NCBI GenBank assembly: GCA_029212415.1 | Contig: JARGOF010000042.1 | Coordinates: 1 to 48,514, forward strand | Source of the DNA: Rhizobiaceae bacterium | Lineage (GTDB): Bacteria; Pseudomonadota; Alphaproteobacteria; Rhizobiales; Rhizobiaceae | Reading direction: 5' to 3' | Length of the DNA stretch: 48,514 nt | Notes under the pieces: model-generated | Told to the model about the DNA's origin: nothing | Seen by the model: the letters and a program-made list of their open reading frames with translations, nothing else | The model's database searches: none | Translations under genes and position numbers: made by a program | Shown here: positions 1 through 9,211 of the stretch, piece after piece | Layout of the letters: every line of letters starts with the position of its first letter | How positions within the stretch are numbered: the stretch's first letter is position 1

Positions 1-25
1 CTGGGGGTACTCAGGGCACCAAACA

Positions 26-1045
26 CTAGATGACATGGCTGATCGCTGTCCGCAAAGTCCAGCTCAACCCTTGCGGAAGATACTCCAAATCCACAGTCCC
101 TGACAGGGACGACTCCGCCATTTCCTTGATCACCGTCTGACCAAATCCCTTATGAGTGGGTTGTTTGACGATTGGCCCACCCGATTCAACCCATCTCAAG
201 GCAAGCATTGGCTCGCCGTCATCTTCGATCGACCACAGGATGGATACTTCACCGGAATCCTCCGACAAGGCGCCATATTTCAAGGCGTTTGTTGCCAATT
301 CGTGAATGGCCAATCCGATGGGTTGGACTGCATCGGTTTTTAAAACCAACTCCGGACCATCAATATTTATCCGATTGGTCGTCGGGTTTCCGAAAGGAGA
401 CAATTGATCGATCACCAAAGAACGCAAGCGAACCCCCGCAAAGTCCATTGAGATAAGCAAAGCCTGGTTGGAGGCAAGTGCGTTCAATCGTTGTGTGAAC
501 CGCTCCAGAAAGGTTTCGTGATTGGACTTCCGGCTGGTCATTCTGGCGATCGACTGAATGACTCCAATGAGGTTTTTTGTCCTGTGACGGGATTCACCCA
601 TCAGATAGACAAATCTTTCCTCACTTTTTTTAAGCGCGGTGATATCCATTATGGCAACCAGGCCAGAAATCGGTCGCAATTTCGATCCGCTGTCGTCCCT
701 TTCAAATATGACCCGTTTTTTGGCATTCAACCAAAGGATCTCGCCATTTTGATGCACGACCCGGTGTTGAACATTCAGGTCATTGACGCCATCTGCATCC
801 AACAGGCATCGAACCTGGGATTCTATATATCTTTTGTCCTCAACATGCACCTTGGCATGGAGGTCCCGGCGCGAAACAGGCATATCCGCTGGCAAGTCAA
901 ACAATTCTGCCGCCCTCTGATCGAGGGTGATCGTATCGGCAATATAATCAACGGATCCAAGACCAAGTTGAGCAAGGCTGACGCCCAATTCCAGCTGGGA
1001 CGCTGCAAATGAATTGCCTTCAGAGTGCATCTTCAAGACGCCCAT
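26..1045 (-). CDS. PAS-domain HWE-family sensor histidine kinase
   Basis: Cytoplasmic sensor kinase of 339 aa with no membrane segment. An N-terminal PAS-like region (about residues 20-140) ends in a PAC-like stretch before the kinase core. The core carries the phospho-acceptor motif SRHRTKN (His about residue 154), the N box HELATNALKYG (about 248-258) and the W-x-E signature (ALRWVES) that defines HWE kinases, with a late G box (GFGQTVI). The frame can extend to a TTG at 1063. The ATG at 1045 is preferred because an AGGA lies 9 nt upstream. It is divergent from a receiver-only regulator at 1300, its probable partner. The signal is not evident: there are no haem or flavin hallmarks such as the LOV GRNCRFLQ motif. 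Confidence 0.88.
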   Translation of the reverse strand: MGVLKMHSEGNSFAASQLELGVSLAQLGLGSVDYIADTITLDQRAAELFDLPADMPVSRRDLHAKVHVEDKRYIESQVRCLLDADGVNDLNVQHRVVHQNGEILWLNAKKRVIFERDDSGSKLRPISGLVAIMDITALKKSEERFVYLMGESRHRTKNLIGVIQSIARMTSRKSNHETFLERFTQRLNALASNQALLISMDFAGVRLRSLVIDQLSPFGNPTTNRINIDGPELVLKTDAVQPIGLAIHELATNALKYGALSEDSGEVSILWSIEDDGEPMLALRWVESGGPIVKQPTHKGFGQTVIKEMAESSLSGTVDLEYLPQGLSWTLRTAISHVI

Positions 1046-1299
1046 CGCTTTTGATCCTGTCAATAAGGGTTCGCATTACCGTGCAATAAGCCAGGGCGTC
1101 AGCCTTGGGTCGGCAGAACCATGCAACATCATTATCGATCGCATTCCGTCGCCACAATAAAATTTGACATAGCAAATCTATCGCACAGACTTCACGTCGT
1201 CGCGGTTTCAAACAAATTCCAGCAAATTGAACCATTCCGCATTTTGTGCGTTGGCTTTCCATGGCAATAGAGCTGATCAAGACAGGGTGTTGTGATGGA

Positions 1300-1650
1300 A
1301 TGGCGAAAAAGCTGTTGATCGTCGAGGACGACCCAATCATCGCAACGGACATGGAACTGTTTTTTTCCGATTGCGGATTTGATGTTGTGGCAGTGGCGCA
1401 CAATGTGACCACCGCACTTGCGGCTATTGAAGAGCACTGCCCCGACATCGCTCTATTGGACTTTCAGTTGGGCCAGGAAAACAGTTTGGAAATCGCAGAA
1501 ACATTGGACAAAATGAGGACTCCATTTTGCTTTTTGACAGCGAGTTCAAGCGCTCAACTTCGCCATGCAATTTTTCCTGACGCAGCAATTTTCTCAAAGC
1601 CTGTTCGGTATGAACGCGTCGTGGAGCATATCGCCAAATATTTTACCTGA
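1300..1650 (+). CDS. single-domain response regulator (receiver only)
   Basis: CheY-like receiver domain of 116 aa with no output domain. Acidic pocket IVEDD (Glu9, Asp10, Asp11), phospho-acceptor Asp54 in LLDFQLG, Thr80 in FLTAS and Lys100 in SKPV are all present, so it should accept phosphate. The frame extends upstream to 1246, but MAKKLLIVEDD is the usual receiver start. The Shine-Dalgarno signal is weak, so an ATG at 1261 cannot be excluded. It lies divergent from the HWE kinase and 15 nt before the Crp/Fnr gene, probably in one transcript with it. Such receivers commonly serve HWE kinases as phosphate sinks or protein-interaction switches. The target here is unknown. Confidence 0.85.
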   Translation: MAKKLLIVEDDPIIATDMELFFSDCGFDVVAVAHNVTTALAAIEEHCPDIALLDFQLGQENSLEIAETLDKMRTPFCFLTASSSAQLRHAIFPDAAIFSKPVRYERVVEHIAKYFT

Positions 1651-1665
1651 GGGCCTTTTGGATTA

Positions 1666-2424
1666 ATGACCTTGAATCATCCATTGTCGCTAAAACAACG
1701 ACACCCGTGTTCCCAATGCCCTCTGGGTACCAATTCTGCATTTCGTGCCATGGCTGCCGATGAAACGGCATTCATGAAAGACTTCAAACGCGGCGAGCTG
1801 CAGGTCCAGGCCACTTCCACATTTTTGGTTGAAGGCAACAATAGTCCACACATGTATACGGTTCTCAGCGGCTGGGGGTTTCGTTACAAAACACTGGAGG
1901 ACGGACGCAGGCAGATTCTCAATTTCGTTTTACCGGGAGATCTGGTCGGCCTGCAGGGCACCCTTTTGGCAGAAATGCAGCACTCGGTCGAAGCACTGTC
2001 GGATATGATGCTGTGTGTCTTTGAGCGCAATTCGCTTTACCTGTTGTTCAAAAATCGCCCGAGCCTTGGCTTTGATGTGACCTGGCTGGCCGCCAAGGAA
2101 GAACAAATACTGGATGAACATTTGCTCTCCGTGGGGCGACGCAGTGCATTGGAACGCGCCGCATATCTTATTTCCTTTTTGAACCAGCGCGCCCACCGCG
2201 TGGGTCATCTGAAAGAAGGCCAACCTCTGGCACCCTTCACGCAAAACCACATCGCAGATACGTTGGGACTTTCGCTCGTGCATACAAACAAGACCCTGAA
2301 AAAGCTGCAGGACAAAGGCATCATTGAGTGGTCAGGCAAGACCTGTCTGGTCAAAGACACAAAGAGGCTCATGGATGTCGCCAATTGGGATGGAATTGCG
2401 GATATTCAACGTCCATTTATCTAA
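1666..2424 (+). CDS. Crp/Fnr family transcriptional regulator
   Basis: Cytoplasmic DNA-binding protein of 252 aa. An N-terminal CxxC (Cys15, Cys18), a cyclic-nucleotide-binding-type beta roll (about 35-145, with VLSGWGFRYK and LPGDLVGLQG) and a long helix lead to a C-terminal winged HTH (FTQNHIADTLGLSLVHTNKTLKKL). FNR needs four cysteines; here there is the N-terminal pair plus one in MMLCVFE, so a standard 4Fe-4S cluster is not supported. In the recognition helix the FNR-type E..SR residues are replaced (LVHTNK), resembling other Crp-family members with HVNRT. It probably does not read TTGAT-N4-ATCAA. Co-transcribed with the receiver gene. Family call secure, ligand unknown. Confidence 0.88.
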   Translation: MTLNHPLSLKQRHPCSQCPLGTNSAFRAMAADETAFMKDFKRGELQVQATSTFLVEGNNSPHMYTVLSGWGFRYKTLEDGRRQILNFVLPGDLVGLQGTLLAEMQHSVEALSDMMLCVFERNSLYLLFKNRPSLGFDVTWLAAKEEQILDEHLLSVGRRSALERAAYLISFLNQRAHRVGHLKEGQPLAPFTQNHIADTLGLSLVHTNKTLKKLQDKGIIEWSGKTCLVKDTKRLMDVANWDGIADIQRPFI

Positions 2425-2544
2425 AGCGGTTCACGACCAAAGCAGGCTGCATATGGCAAGTTCAGGTCGTCGTTTTAAGTTCAATCCGGACATCGGTCCT
2501 GCGTCGTCGACGCTGCTGTGTGCCGGGGTCGGCAAATCAATCGT

Positions 2545-2586
2545 TTGAGGCAAATCAATAAAGGCGTTTCACATCTGTGCGATAAT
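2545..2586 (+). promoter_or_regulatory. FNR/FixK-type box and -10 element upstream of usp
   Basis: TTGAG-gcaa-ATCAA at 2545-2558 fits the TTGA-N6-TCAA half-site rule of FNR/FixK boxes. A GATAAT hexamer at 2581-2586 would place the transcript start near 2593, putting the box centre at exactly -41.5, the class II activator position. The leader would then be about 16 nt and would just contain the AGGAGG ribosome site at 2595-2600. The geometry is seen directly; FNR-type control of the downstream stress protein is inferred. Confidence 0.6.
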
Positions 2587-2608
2587 CACCCAACAGGAGG
2601 AATTGAAT

Positions 2609-3016
2609 ATGTATAAAAATATTCTTGTCACGATCGCGCTGGATCACGCACATGACAGTGCCAATACGCTTGCTATTGCCCGCGCTCTTGCTGCGGAAGG
2701 CGCGTCCATCACCGCTTTGAATGTTCTGGAGGAGATACCGGCCTATGTGTCGCAATATCTTCCAAACGACAACTCCCAAAACCGGCACTCAAATGCCGAA
2801 GCGGAGCTAAAGGCGGCGCTTGCAAGCGCTGCTGGCGTCAGACCTGTTGTCGTGAGCGGGCATGCTGGCACAACGATTGTTGACTACGCCAGGGAGCACG
2901 CAATCGATTGCATCGTGATCGCTTCCCACCGTCCCGGCCTGCAAGACTATTTTCTTGGTTCGACGGCCAGCAGGGTCGTTCGGCATGCGCCCTGTGCGGT
3001 GCACGTGATCCGGTAA
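2609..3016 (+). CDS. universal stress protein (UspA family)
   Basis: Single-domain Usp of 135 aa. It opens with the typical strand MYKNILVTIALD and ends with the ATP-binding loop: IVIASHRPGL followed by FLGSTASRVV, matching G-2x-G-9x-G(S/T), then HAPCAVHVIR. An ATP-binding subtype is therefore likely. A strong AGGAGG at 2595-2600 lies 8 nt before the ATG at 2609; the TTG at 2603 is too close to it. The gene stands alone after the Crp/Fnr gene and has an FNR-type promoter, consistent with induction at low oxygen, as for many single-domain Usp genes in alphaproteobacteria. Confidence 0.9.
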   Translation: MYKNILVTIALDHAHDSANTLAIARALAAEGASITALNVLEEIPAYVSQYLPNDNSQNRHSNAEAELKAALASAAGVRPVVVSGHAGTTIVDYAREHAIDCIVIASHRPGLQDYFLGSTASRVVRHAPCAVHVIR

Positions 3017-3129
3017 TTCTTCGGGTATAGCAAGAAAGCTGCCGTGCATTCGTCTGCACAGCACCCCATATCAGGACCACAGTGGACGTTTGGGCCGCAG
3101 CGGCACCCGCGACGACCATAGCACCTGAC

Positions 3130-4041
3130 TCAACCGCGCCTCTGCCCTGCCCCCTGACGCACGGGCCAGACTTCCATGACCCCGGCACACAGAACCAATG
3201 CGCCACCGGCAAGCTCCAGTGGCGCGAGGGTCTCATTGGCGAGCAGGACGGCTGAGACGGCGCCGACCAGGACTTCGCTCATCAAAAGGATGCCGACGCG
3301 GGCCGGTTCCAGCCGTAAGGTCGCCCACATCAAAGCCACAACGGACAGGCCCCACCATAGGCCGCCGGTGACCAGGGCCAGTCCGAGCGTGGCTGCAAGG
3401 CTTCCCACCTGCACAGCGCTGGGCACAGGGCCGAGGAATGGCGCGAGGATAAGGGCCGTGATCGCTGCGCCGATGGCAAAAACAAAGGCTGAGGGGCCCG
3501 GCCCGAGACTGGATTTCGCGCGCATGCCCGTTGTTCCGACAGACCACAATATGCCAGCCAGCAGCGCCATCCATTCTCCCGCGCCGCGCGGCAGCGGCAA
3601 TTGCCCGTCGGCGCCCAGCATCACGGACAAACCGACAATCCCCACCAGTATCGCCAGAACCCGCAGGCGCGGCGTGTGCCAGCCCATGATGTAGCGCCCG
3701 ATCAGGGTGCTCCAGACCGGTGTCAGAAAATACAGCAGGATGATGATCGCCACCTGGCCATAGAGAAATGCGACCGAGTACAGGGCAAAAGCCGCTCCGC
3801 CAATGGCAACGGAGATCAGCGCGATAGGATCTGACGCCGGGAACTGATGCCGCTTCAGGATCGCGGCAGGGAACAATAGCAGCGCCGCAGCCATGGTGAT
3901 CGCCAGCGTGCCCCAGGCACCGGACACCCCTCCATCGGCCAGTGCACGCACGGGTATCCAGTAGAAGCCCCAAAGGACGCCGGTGACGACAACGATCAAG
4001 GTCGCCAGAAATGTCGCGCGTTCCTGCATCATGCGTGGCAT
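3130..4041 (-). CDS. EamA/DMT-superfamily transporter
   Basis: Integral inner-membrane protein of 303 aa with about ten hydrophobic helices arranged as two EamA repeats (about 14-140 and 155-290). The first repeat starts with the typical LIVVVTGVLWGFYWIPVRAL. DMT exporters of this class move small metabolites or amino acids outwards; the substrate cannot be told from sequence. It follows ruvB on the same strand after 46 nt, so it may be read from the ruv transcript, and it converges on the usp gene. ATG at 4041 was kept; ATG at 4032 is an alternative. Confidence 0.85.
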   Translation of the reverse strand: MPRMMQERATFLATLIVVVTGVLWGFYWIPVRALADGGVSGAWGTLAITMAAALLLFPAAILKRHQFPASDPIALISVAIGGAAFALYSVAFLYGQVAIIILLYFLTPVWSTLIGRYIMGWHTPRLRVLAILVGIVGLSVMLGADGQLPLPRGAGEWMALLAGILWSVGTTGMRAKSSLGPGPSAFVFAIGAAITALILAPFLGPVPSAVQVGSLAATLGLALVTGGLWWGLSVVALMWATLRLEPARVGILLMSEVLVGAVSAVLLANETLAPLELAGGALVLCAGVMEVWPVRQGAGQRRG

Positions 4042-4087
4042 CGAAGGTCGTCAAAAAACCACGAGACGACCAGCAGCCCTGCCCGTT

Positions 4088-5143
4088 TCACGCGACCGGA
4101 TCCTCCGGCTCCTGAAACAGGCTGATCTGCTGTTGCGCCAGGTCCTTGGGTGCATTGAGGCCCAGATGGCCCCAGGCGTTGGCGGTGAGCAGCCGGCCGC
4201 GCGGGGTGCGCTGGATGAAGCCCTGCTGTATCAGGAATGGCTCGATAATGTCCTCGATCGCATCGCGCGGTTCTGACAGCCCGGCGGCAATGGTCTCGAC
4301 ACCGACCGGCCCGCCGCCGAAATTCTGGGCGATCATCGTCAGGTAGCGCATGTCGAGCTGATCCAGCCCCATATGGTCGACCGACAGCCGCGTCAGGGCA
4401 TCGTCGGCAATCTCCCGTGTTACTGCCTCGACGCGGGCAACCTCGGCAAAATCACGCACCCGGCGCAGCAGACGCCCGGCAATGCGCGGTGTGCCGCGGG
4501 CCCGCCGGGCAATTTCCAGTGCGCCGTCATCGGTGATCGGCAGGCCCATGATCCGGGCGCCGCGCCGCACGATGAATTCCAGTTCCGGCACCGTGTAGAA
4601 ATTGAGCCTGACGGGAATGCCGAAGCGATCCCGCAGAGGCGTGGTCAAAAGGCCGAGCCGTGTTGTTGCGGCAATCAGCGTGAATTTCGACAGATCGATC
4701 TTCACCGAGCGCGCCGCCGGCCCCTCACCAATGATCAGGTCAAGCTGGTAATCTTCCATCGCCGGATAGAGAATCTCTTCGATCGCCGGATTGAGCCGAT
4801 GTATCTCGTCAATGAACAGGACATCGCGCTCTTCCAGATTGGTTAGCAGCGCGGCCAGATCACCGGCCTTGGCAATGACCGGCCCGGAGGTCGAGCGAAA
4901 ATTGACGCCCAGTTCCTTCGCCATGATCTGCGCCAGGGTCGTCTTGCCGAGCCCCGGCGGGCCGACAAACAGCACATGATCCAGCGCCTCTCCGCGTGCC
5001 TTGGCAGCCTCGATGAAGACTTTCAGATTGGAGCGGGCCTCCGCCTGGCCGGTAAAGTCATCAAGACTTTGCGGGCGCAGTGACATCTCGGCATCTTCAC
5101 CCAGCGTTTCACCCGTCACAAGTCGCTCTTCGTCACGCATCAA
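4088..5143 (-). CDS. ruvB: Holliday junction branch migration ATPase RuvB
   Basis: Full-length AAA+ motor of 351 aa that drives RuvA-bound Holliday junctions. Walker [13 protein letters not shown] (about 61-72), Walker [10 protein letters not shown], sensor 1 [10 protein letters not shown], arginine-finger region [11 protein letters not shown] and the C-terminal winged-helix end (FIQRTPRGR) are all present. The N-terminal [12 protein letters not shown] is typical. It lies 63 nt after ruvA in the order yebC, ruvC, ruvA, ruvB, common in Hyphomicrobiales. Nothing abnormal was seen. Confidence 0.98.
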   Translation of the reverse strand: MMRDEERLVTGETLGEDAEMSLRPQSLDDFTGQAEARSNLKVFIEAAKARGEALDHVLFVGPPGLGKTTLAQIMAKELGVNFRSTSGPVIAKAGDLAALLTNLEERDVLFIDEIHRLNPAIEEILYPAMEDYQLDLIIGEGPAARSVKIDLSKFTLIAATTRLGLLTTPLRDRFGIPVRLNFYTVPELEFIVRRGARIMGLPITDDGALEIARRARGTPRIAGRLLRRVRDFAEVARVEAVTREIADDALTRLSVDHMGLDQLDMRYLTMIAQNFGGGPVGVETIAAGLSEPRDAIEDIIEPFLIQQGFIQRTPRGRLLTANAWGHLGLNAPKDLAQQQISLFQEPEDPVA

Positions 5144-5206
5144 TTATTCCCGCCGCCATTTCCACTGCCAATCCCGCTACATGTCCGGCAAGCCGCGCCA
5201 AATCAC

Positions 5207-5824
5207 TCATTTGGACAATTCCTTCAGGCCAAGCCGGATCAGCGTCGCCGAATTTGCTGATTCCCCGGCCGAGCGCAGCGCAGCGGCGACCGCATTGGCC
5301 GCCTGTTCGCGCGAATAGCCCAGATTGGACAGGGCCGACACCGCGTCGCTCACCGGCCCGGCGGCAACCCCCTCGCCGAGATCGCGTTTGAGGTCCATCG
5401 CCTCGCCCGGATCGCCGGCATAGGCCGGCACCTTGTTCTTCAATTCGGTCACGATCCGCTGGGCCACCTTTGGCCCGATGCCCGGCGCCCGCGCCACCAT
5501 GGCCTTGTCCTGCAGCGCGATGGCATTGGCAAGGTCGCTGGCCGAAAACGTCGAGAGCACCGCCAGAGCCACCTTGGCGCCGACACCCTGCACCGATTGC
5601 AGCAGGCGAAACCATTCACGCTCCAGCGCCGAGGCAAATCCGTAGAGTTTCAGCTGGTCTTCACGCACAAAGGTCTCGATTTGCAGCACAACGGCCTCGC
5701 CAATGCTGCCAAGTCCGGCGAGCGTGCGGCTCGAGCAAAAGGCGATATAGCACACACCATGGACATCGATCAGAACGTGATCGTCGCCGATTTCCTCAAT
5801 GGTGCCCTTCAGTTTCCCGATCAT
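5207..5824 (-). CDS. ruvA: Holliday junction DNA helicase subunit RuvA
   Basis: Junction-binding subunit of 205 aa. It begins [11 protein letters not shown], the conserved RuvA start. The OB-fold domain is followed by tandem helix-hairpin-helix motifs ([17 protein letters not shown] and [15 protein letters not shown]) and a C-terminal RuvB-contact domain ([20 protein letters not shown]). The frame runs upstream to 5929 into the end of ruvC, but the family start is clearly the ATG at 5824, 13 nt after the ruvC stop. Confidence 0.97.
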   Translation of the reverse strand: MIGKLKGTIEEIGDDHVLIDVHGVCYIAFCSSRTLAGLGSIGEAVVLQIETFVREDQLKLYGFASALEREWFRLLQSVQGVGAKVALAVLSTFSASDLANAIALQDKAMVARAPGIGPKVAQRIVTELKNKVPAYAGDPGEAMDLKRDLGEGVAAGPVSDAVSALSNLGYSREQAANAVAAALRSAGESANSATLIRLGLKELSK

Positions 5825-5837
5825 TGAAAATCCAATC

Positions 5838-6359
5838 CTACAGGCTTGCGGCCAGTTTGAGCCGACCGACAATAGATTGCCGGTGATGGGCATGGCAAAT
5901 GGCGATGGCCAGCGCATCGGCGGCATCATCCGTATCGAACTGCGCCTTCGGCATCAGCACCCGGACCATCTTGAGGATCTGTTTCTTGTCGCCATGCCCG
6001 ACACCGATCACCGATTTCTTGACCGTATTGGGTGCGTATTCGGCAACCGGCAGCCCGGCAAGCGCCGGAACCAGCAAAGCAATGCCGCGCGCCTGGCCCA
6101 GTTTCAGCGTCGCAGTCGCATCCTTGTTGACAAACGTATGCTCCACGGCCGCCTCATGGGGCATGTGGGCATGCACGATTTCATGCAGGCCATCATGCAA
6201 CTGGCAAAGGCGGGAGGCCAGGTCGAGATCGGCATTGGAGCGAATGGTTCCCGAGGCGACAAAACGCAGGGAATTGCCGAGGCTTTCGATCAGCCCCCAG
6301 CCGGTTCTGCGCAGCCCCGGATCAATTCCGATAATACGTGTCGGTTCAGACTGACCCAT
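5838..6359 (-). CDS. ruvC: crossover junction endodeoxyribonuclease RuvC
   Basis: Holliday junction resolvase of 173 aa with an RNase H fold. The four acidic residues are visible: Asp13 in IIGIDPG, Glu73 in AAVEHTF, and Asp145 and Asp148 in [12 protein letters not shown], with the correct three-residue spacing of the last pair. An ATG at 6374 gives five more residues. The ATG at 6359 is preferred because a GGTGG lies 8 nt upstream and the length equals the E. coli protein. First gene of the ruvCAB group. Confidence 0.96.
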   Translation of the reverse strand: MGQSEPTRIIGIDPGLRRTGWGLIESLGNSLRFVASGTIRSNADLDLASRLCQLHDGLHEIVHAHMPHEAAVEHTFVNKDATATLKLGQARGIALLVPALAGLPVAEYAPNTVKKSVIGVGHGDKKQILKMVRVLMPKAQFDTDDAADALAIAICHAHHRQSIVGRLKLAASL

Positions 6360-6437
6360 GTTTTCATCCACCATCTATTGCCGGTGTTCTATGCCACACA
6401 AATGCGAACAAAACAAAAACATTCGAGCATTAATAAC

Positions 6438-6464
6438 AAAACCCGGATCACAAGACCCGGGTTT
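6438..6464 (-). terminator. intrinsic terminator after yebC
   Basis: Perfect 8-bp stem (AAACCCGG / CCGGGTTT) with a 10-nt loop. On the minus strand it is followed by TTGTTATT, a moderate U-rich tail. It sits between the yebC stop and ruvC, so yebC is probably mostly transcribed separately from the ruv genes. Confidence 0.6.
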
Positions 6465-6503
6465 GAATGTTGTCGACAGAGTATGAAATTATCTCAAAGC
6501 GCA

Positions 6504-7253
6504 TCAGGCCTCTTCGAGTTTGGCCATGATCTCGTCGGAAATATCGAAATTGGAATAGACGCTTTGCACGTCGTCATCGTCTTCCAGCGCATCCATCAGC
6601 TTCAACAGCGTGCCGGCGCGTTCCTCATCAACGTCAATGGTGTTTTGCGGCCGCCAGATGGGCTTGACCGATTCAGCCTCCCCCAGGGTCGCTTCCAGCG
6701 CCGTGGTAACGTCACCTATGGCTTCAAACGCACAGATCACCGTGTGTCCGTCTTCGCTTGACTGGACATCATCGGCGCCGGCTTCAATCGCCGCTTCCAT
6801 CATTGCGTCCTCGTCACCGGCCTCGACCTTGTAGACAATTTCTCCAACCCGGTCGAACATGAAGGCAACAGAGCCGGTTTCACCCAGCGCACCGCCATTT
6901 TTCGAAAAACATGAACGCACATTCGAAGCCGAACGGTTGCGATTGTCTGTCAGCACTTCGACGATGACAGCAACACCGCCTGGACCATAGCCCTCGTAGC
7001 GGATTTCCTCATAGTCGGCAGCGTCGCCGCCTGCGCCCTTGTTGATGGCCCGCTGGATATTGTCCTTGGGCATCGATTGGCCCCTGGCATTCTGCACGGC
7101 CAGCCGCAATCTTGGATTGCCGTCGATATCCCCGCCACCCATTTTTGCGGCGACGGTCACTTCCTTCGACAGTTTGGAAAACAGTTTCGAACGCACTGCG
7201 TCCTGTCGCCCCTTGCGGTGCATGATATTCTTGAATTTTGAATGGCCTGCCAT
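6504..7253 (-). CDS. yebC: YebC/PmpR family DNA-binding regulator
   Basis: Protein of 249 aa. It starts [15 protein letters not shown], the invariant TACO1/YebC N-terminus, and continues with the family segments ([37 protein letters not shown]). The frame extends to 7388, but the ATG at 7253 has GGCGGAG just upstream and gives the usual length. Members bind DNA or act on translating ribosomes; bacterial YebC has been linked to RuvC regulation and to polyproline translation. It neighbours the ruv genes, as in many proteobacteria. Confidence 0.96.
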   Translation of the reverse strand: MAGHSKFKNIMHRKGRQDAVRSKLFSKLSKEVTVAAKMGGGDIDGNPRLRLAVQNARGQSMPKDNIQRAINKGAGGDAADYEEIRYEGYGPGGVAVIVEVLTDNRNRSASNVRSCFSKNGGALGETGSVAFMFDRVGEIVYKVEAGDEDAMMEAAIEAGADDVQSSEDGHTVICAFEAIGDVTTALEATLGEAESVKPIWRPQNTIDVDEERAGTLLKLMDALEDDDDVQSVYSNFDISDEIMAKLEEA

Positions 7254-7500
7254 GGCGCTCCGCCCACTTGCGTAAAAATCTCTGATGCGCCGCCTTATAG
7301 GCAAGTCGACTGCAATCGTCCAGACGGTGCGGCCAAAGTCCCCGTCATTAGAACCGTTTGCGTGCAAAATGGCGTGTGTCGACATCATACTTGCACCTTG
7401 TGCTGATCAAACACACGTGAAGCGGCTGGATTTCCGATGGAAGACTGATACACTGAATGTCTGACGGCAGCTATCAGGGTTCACAACGGATCAACGCGCC

Positions 7501-8382
7501 ATGAAACAGACGATTATCAACCTTTCCTCCATCGGCCTGTTGCTGGCCGCCGTTCTGGCGTCTTCAGGGTTCACGGTCCTGCCGCCTTCTGATGTGGCCA
7601 CCCCTGATTTATCCATGAAAATCCAAAAGGCCCAGTCTTCGCAAACAGTCGCACCAAGGGCCGTGTCCACCTGTCAGGCCATCGCCCAATTGCGCGGCGA
7701 TGTGCGTCTGGCCTCCGGTGAACCCCTAAACCGCGATCAGGTCCGGCTGACCTATATCAATCACTCGACCTATCTGATCGAAACGCCGCAAGGGGTGCGC
7801 ATTGCCACCGATTACAATGGCTATGCAGGTCCGCGCGAGGTGCCCAATGTCGTCACCATGAACAAGGCCCACAGCGGCCATTTTACAATGAATGCGGACC
7901 CGGCAATCGACCATGTGCTGCCCGGCTGGAACCCCGATGGCGGTGCGGCCGATCATGATATTGTGGTGGGGGACACCTATATTCGCAATGTCACGACCGA
8001 TATAAGGTCCGGGTTCGGTGGTGCGGAGCCCGACGCCAATTCGATCTTCATCTTTGAGGTTGCCGGTCTTTGCATCGGTCATCTTGGCCATCTGCATCAC
8101 GAACTGACCGACAGTCACATTGCACAGATCGGCAGGCTCGATGTGCTGATGGTGCCGATTGATGGCGGCCTGACCCTTGGCCACGAGCGGATGAGCGCCA
8201 TCGTCAAACGTTTGCGGGCATCGGTCATTCTACCCATGCATCGCCGCGGCGCCTCGATCGAATCGTTCCTTCGTTTGTTTGGCAAGGACTTTGCCCACGA
8301 CTTCCGCAATGAGCCGGACGTTACCGTCTCTCTGCGCAATCTGCCGCGCCAGCCCACCATCATCATTCTCAGCGGCGTCTGA
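7501..8382 (+). CDS. exported metallo-beta-lactamase-fold hydrolase
   Basis: Protein of 293 aa with an N-terminal signal peptide or anchor (hydrophobic core IGLLLAAVLASSGFTVL, residues 10-26) and therefore probably periplasmic. The body resembles the UlaG-like/YcfL-type branch of metallo-beta-lactamase-fold proteins: LTYINHSTYLIE near residue 90, GHLGHLHHELT near 200, and a late LPMHRRG. The classical HxHxDH is degenerate, as in that branch (NKAHSGHF). Substrate unknown. Its stop codon directly abuts the stop of the convergent phosphoesterase gene. Confidence 0.75.
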   Translation: MKQTIINLSSIGLLLAAVLASSGFTVLPPSDVATPDLSMKIQKAQSSQTVAPRAVSTCQAIAQLRGDVRLASGEPLNRDQVRLTYINHSTYLIETPQGVRIATDYNGYAGPREVPNVVTMNKAHSGHFTMNADPAIDHVLPGWNPDGGAADHDIVVGDTYIRNVTTDIRSGFGGAEPDANSIFIFEVAGLCIGHLGHLHHELTDSHIAQIGRLDVLMVPIDGGLTLGHERMSAIVKRLRASVILPMHRRGASIESFLRLFGKDFAHDFRNEPDVTVSLRNLPRQPTIIILSGV

Positions 8383-9207
8383 TCAATCACCGAAATCCGG
8401 CAAAGCCTCGGAAAGCCGCGGCCCGATCCGCAGCGGATGAATTGATTCGGCAAGGCCCGTGCGGTCGGAAATTTCAACGGCCACACCGCAAATCGTCGCC
8501 GGACCCGTCGCCGCTTCAAAACGGTTTTTCGGGACCTTGGAGACGAAGCGGTTGATCGGCTCTTCCTTGTCCATGCCCAGCGACGAATCATAGTCGCCGC
8601 ACATGCCGGCATCGGACATATAGGCCGTGCCGCCATTCAATATCTGATGGTCTGCGGTCTGAACATGGGTATGGGTGCCAACCACCAGGCTTGCCCGCCC
8701 ATCAACAAAATGGCCGAAACATTGTTTTTCGCTGGTCGCTTCGGCGTGAAAGTCGATGATCACCGCATCGGCCTGCTCGCCCAATGGACAGGCGGCAAGT
8801 TCCCGTTCGGCAGCCATGAAAGGATCATCCAGATCGGGATGCATGAACACCCGCCCCATGATGTTGCTGACCAGCACGCGAGCGCCATTGCGTGCAATGA
8901 AAACGCCCGAACCATGCCCCGGTGTACCGTCCGGATAATTCGCCGGCCGCAAAAAGCGATCATGTCGCTCACAAAAGCTCAGCGCCTCGCGCTGATCCCA
9001 CACATGGTTGCCCGTGGTCACCACATCGGCGCCGGCGTCAATTGTCCGCATGTAGATTTCTTCGGTGATGCCAAAACCGCCAGCCGCATTCTCGCCATTG
9101 ACGACGACAAAGTCGAATTTGTAGTCCCGGATGAGGCCGGGCAACTTGTCCCAGACGACCGTGCGCCCGGAACGCCCCACCAAATCACCCAAAAATAGAA
9201 ATCTCAT
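8383..9207 (-). CDS. YmdB-type metallophosphoesterase
   Basis: Calcineurin-like phosphoesterase of 274 aa of the TIGR00282/YmdB family. Metal-binding motifs run in order: FLGDLVGRSGR (Asp8), VVNGENAAGGFG, TTGNHVWDQ, IIDFHAEATSEK and VGTHTHVQTAD. The full length is conserved. Bacillus YmdB hydrolyses 2',3'-cyclic nucleotides and affects biofilm versus motility; the role in alphaproteobacteria is not established. It lies 4 nt downstream of the 5-formyl-THF cyclo-ligase gene on the same strand, as in many Hyphomicrobiales. Confidence 0.92.
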   Translation of the reverse strand: MRFLFLGDLVGRSGRTVVWDKLPGLIRDYKFDFVVVNGENAAGGFGITEEIYMRTIDAGADVVTTGNHVWDQREALSFCERHDRFLRPANYPDGTPGHGSGVFIARNGARVLVSNIMGRVFMHPDLDDPFMAAERELAACPLGEQADAVIIDFHAEATSEKQCFGHFVDGRASLVVGTHTHVQTADHQILNGGTAYMSDAGMCGDYDSSLGMDKEEPINRFVSKVPKNRFEAATGPATICGVAVEISDRTGLAESIHPLRIGPRLSEALPDFGD

Positions 9208-9211
9208 AACG

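Noticed and set aside
5799-6761. 320-codon plus-strand frame across ruvA-ruvC-yebC
   Set aside because: Crosses three well-supported genes on the other strand and shows no domain.
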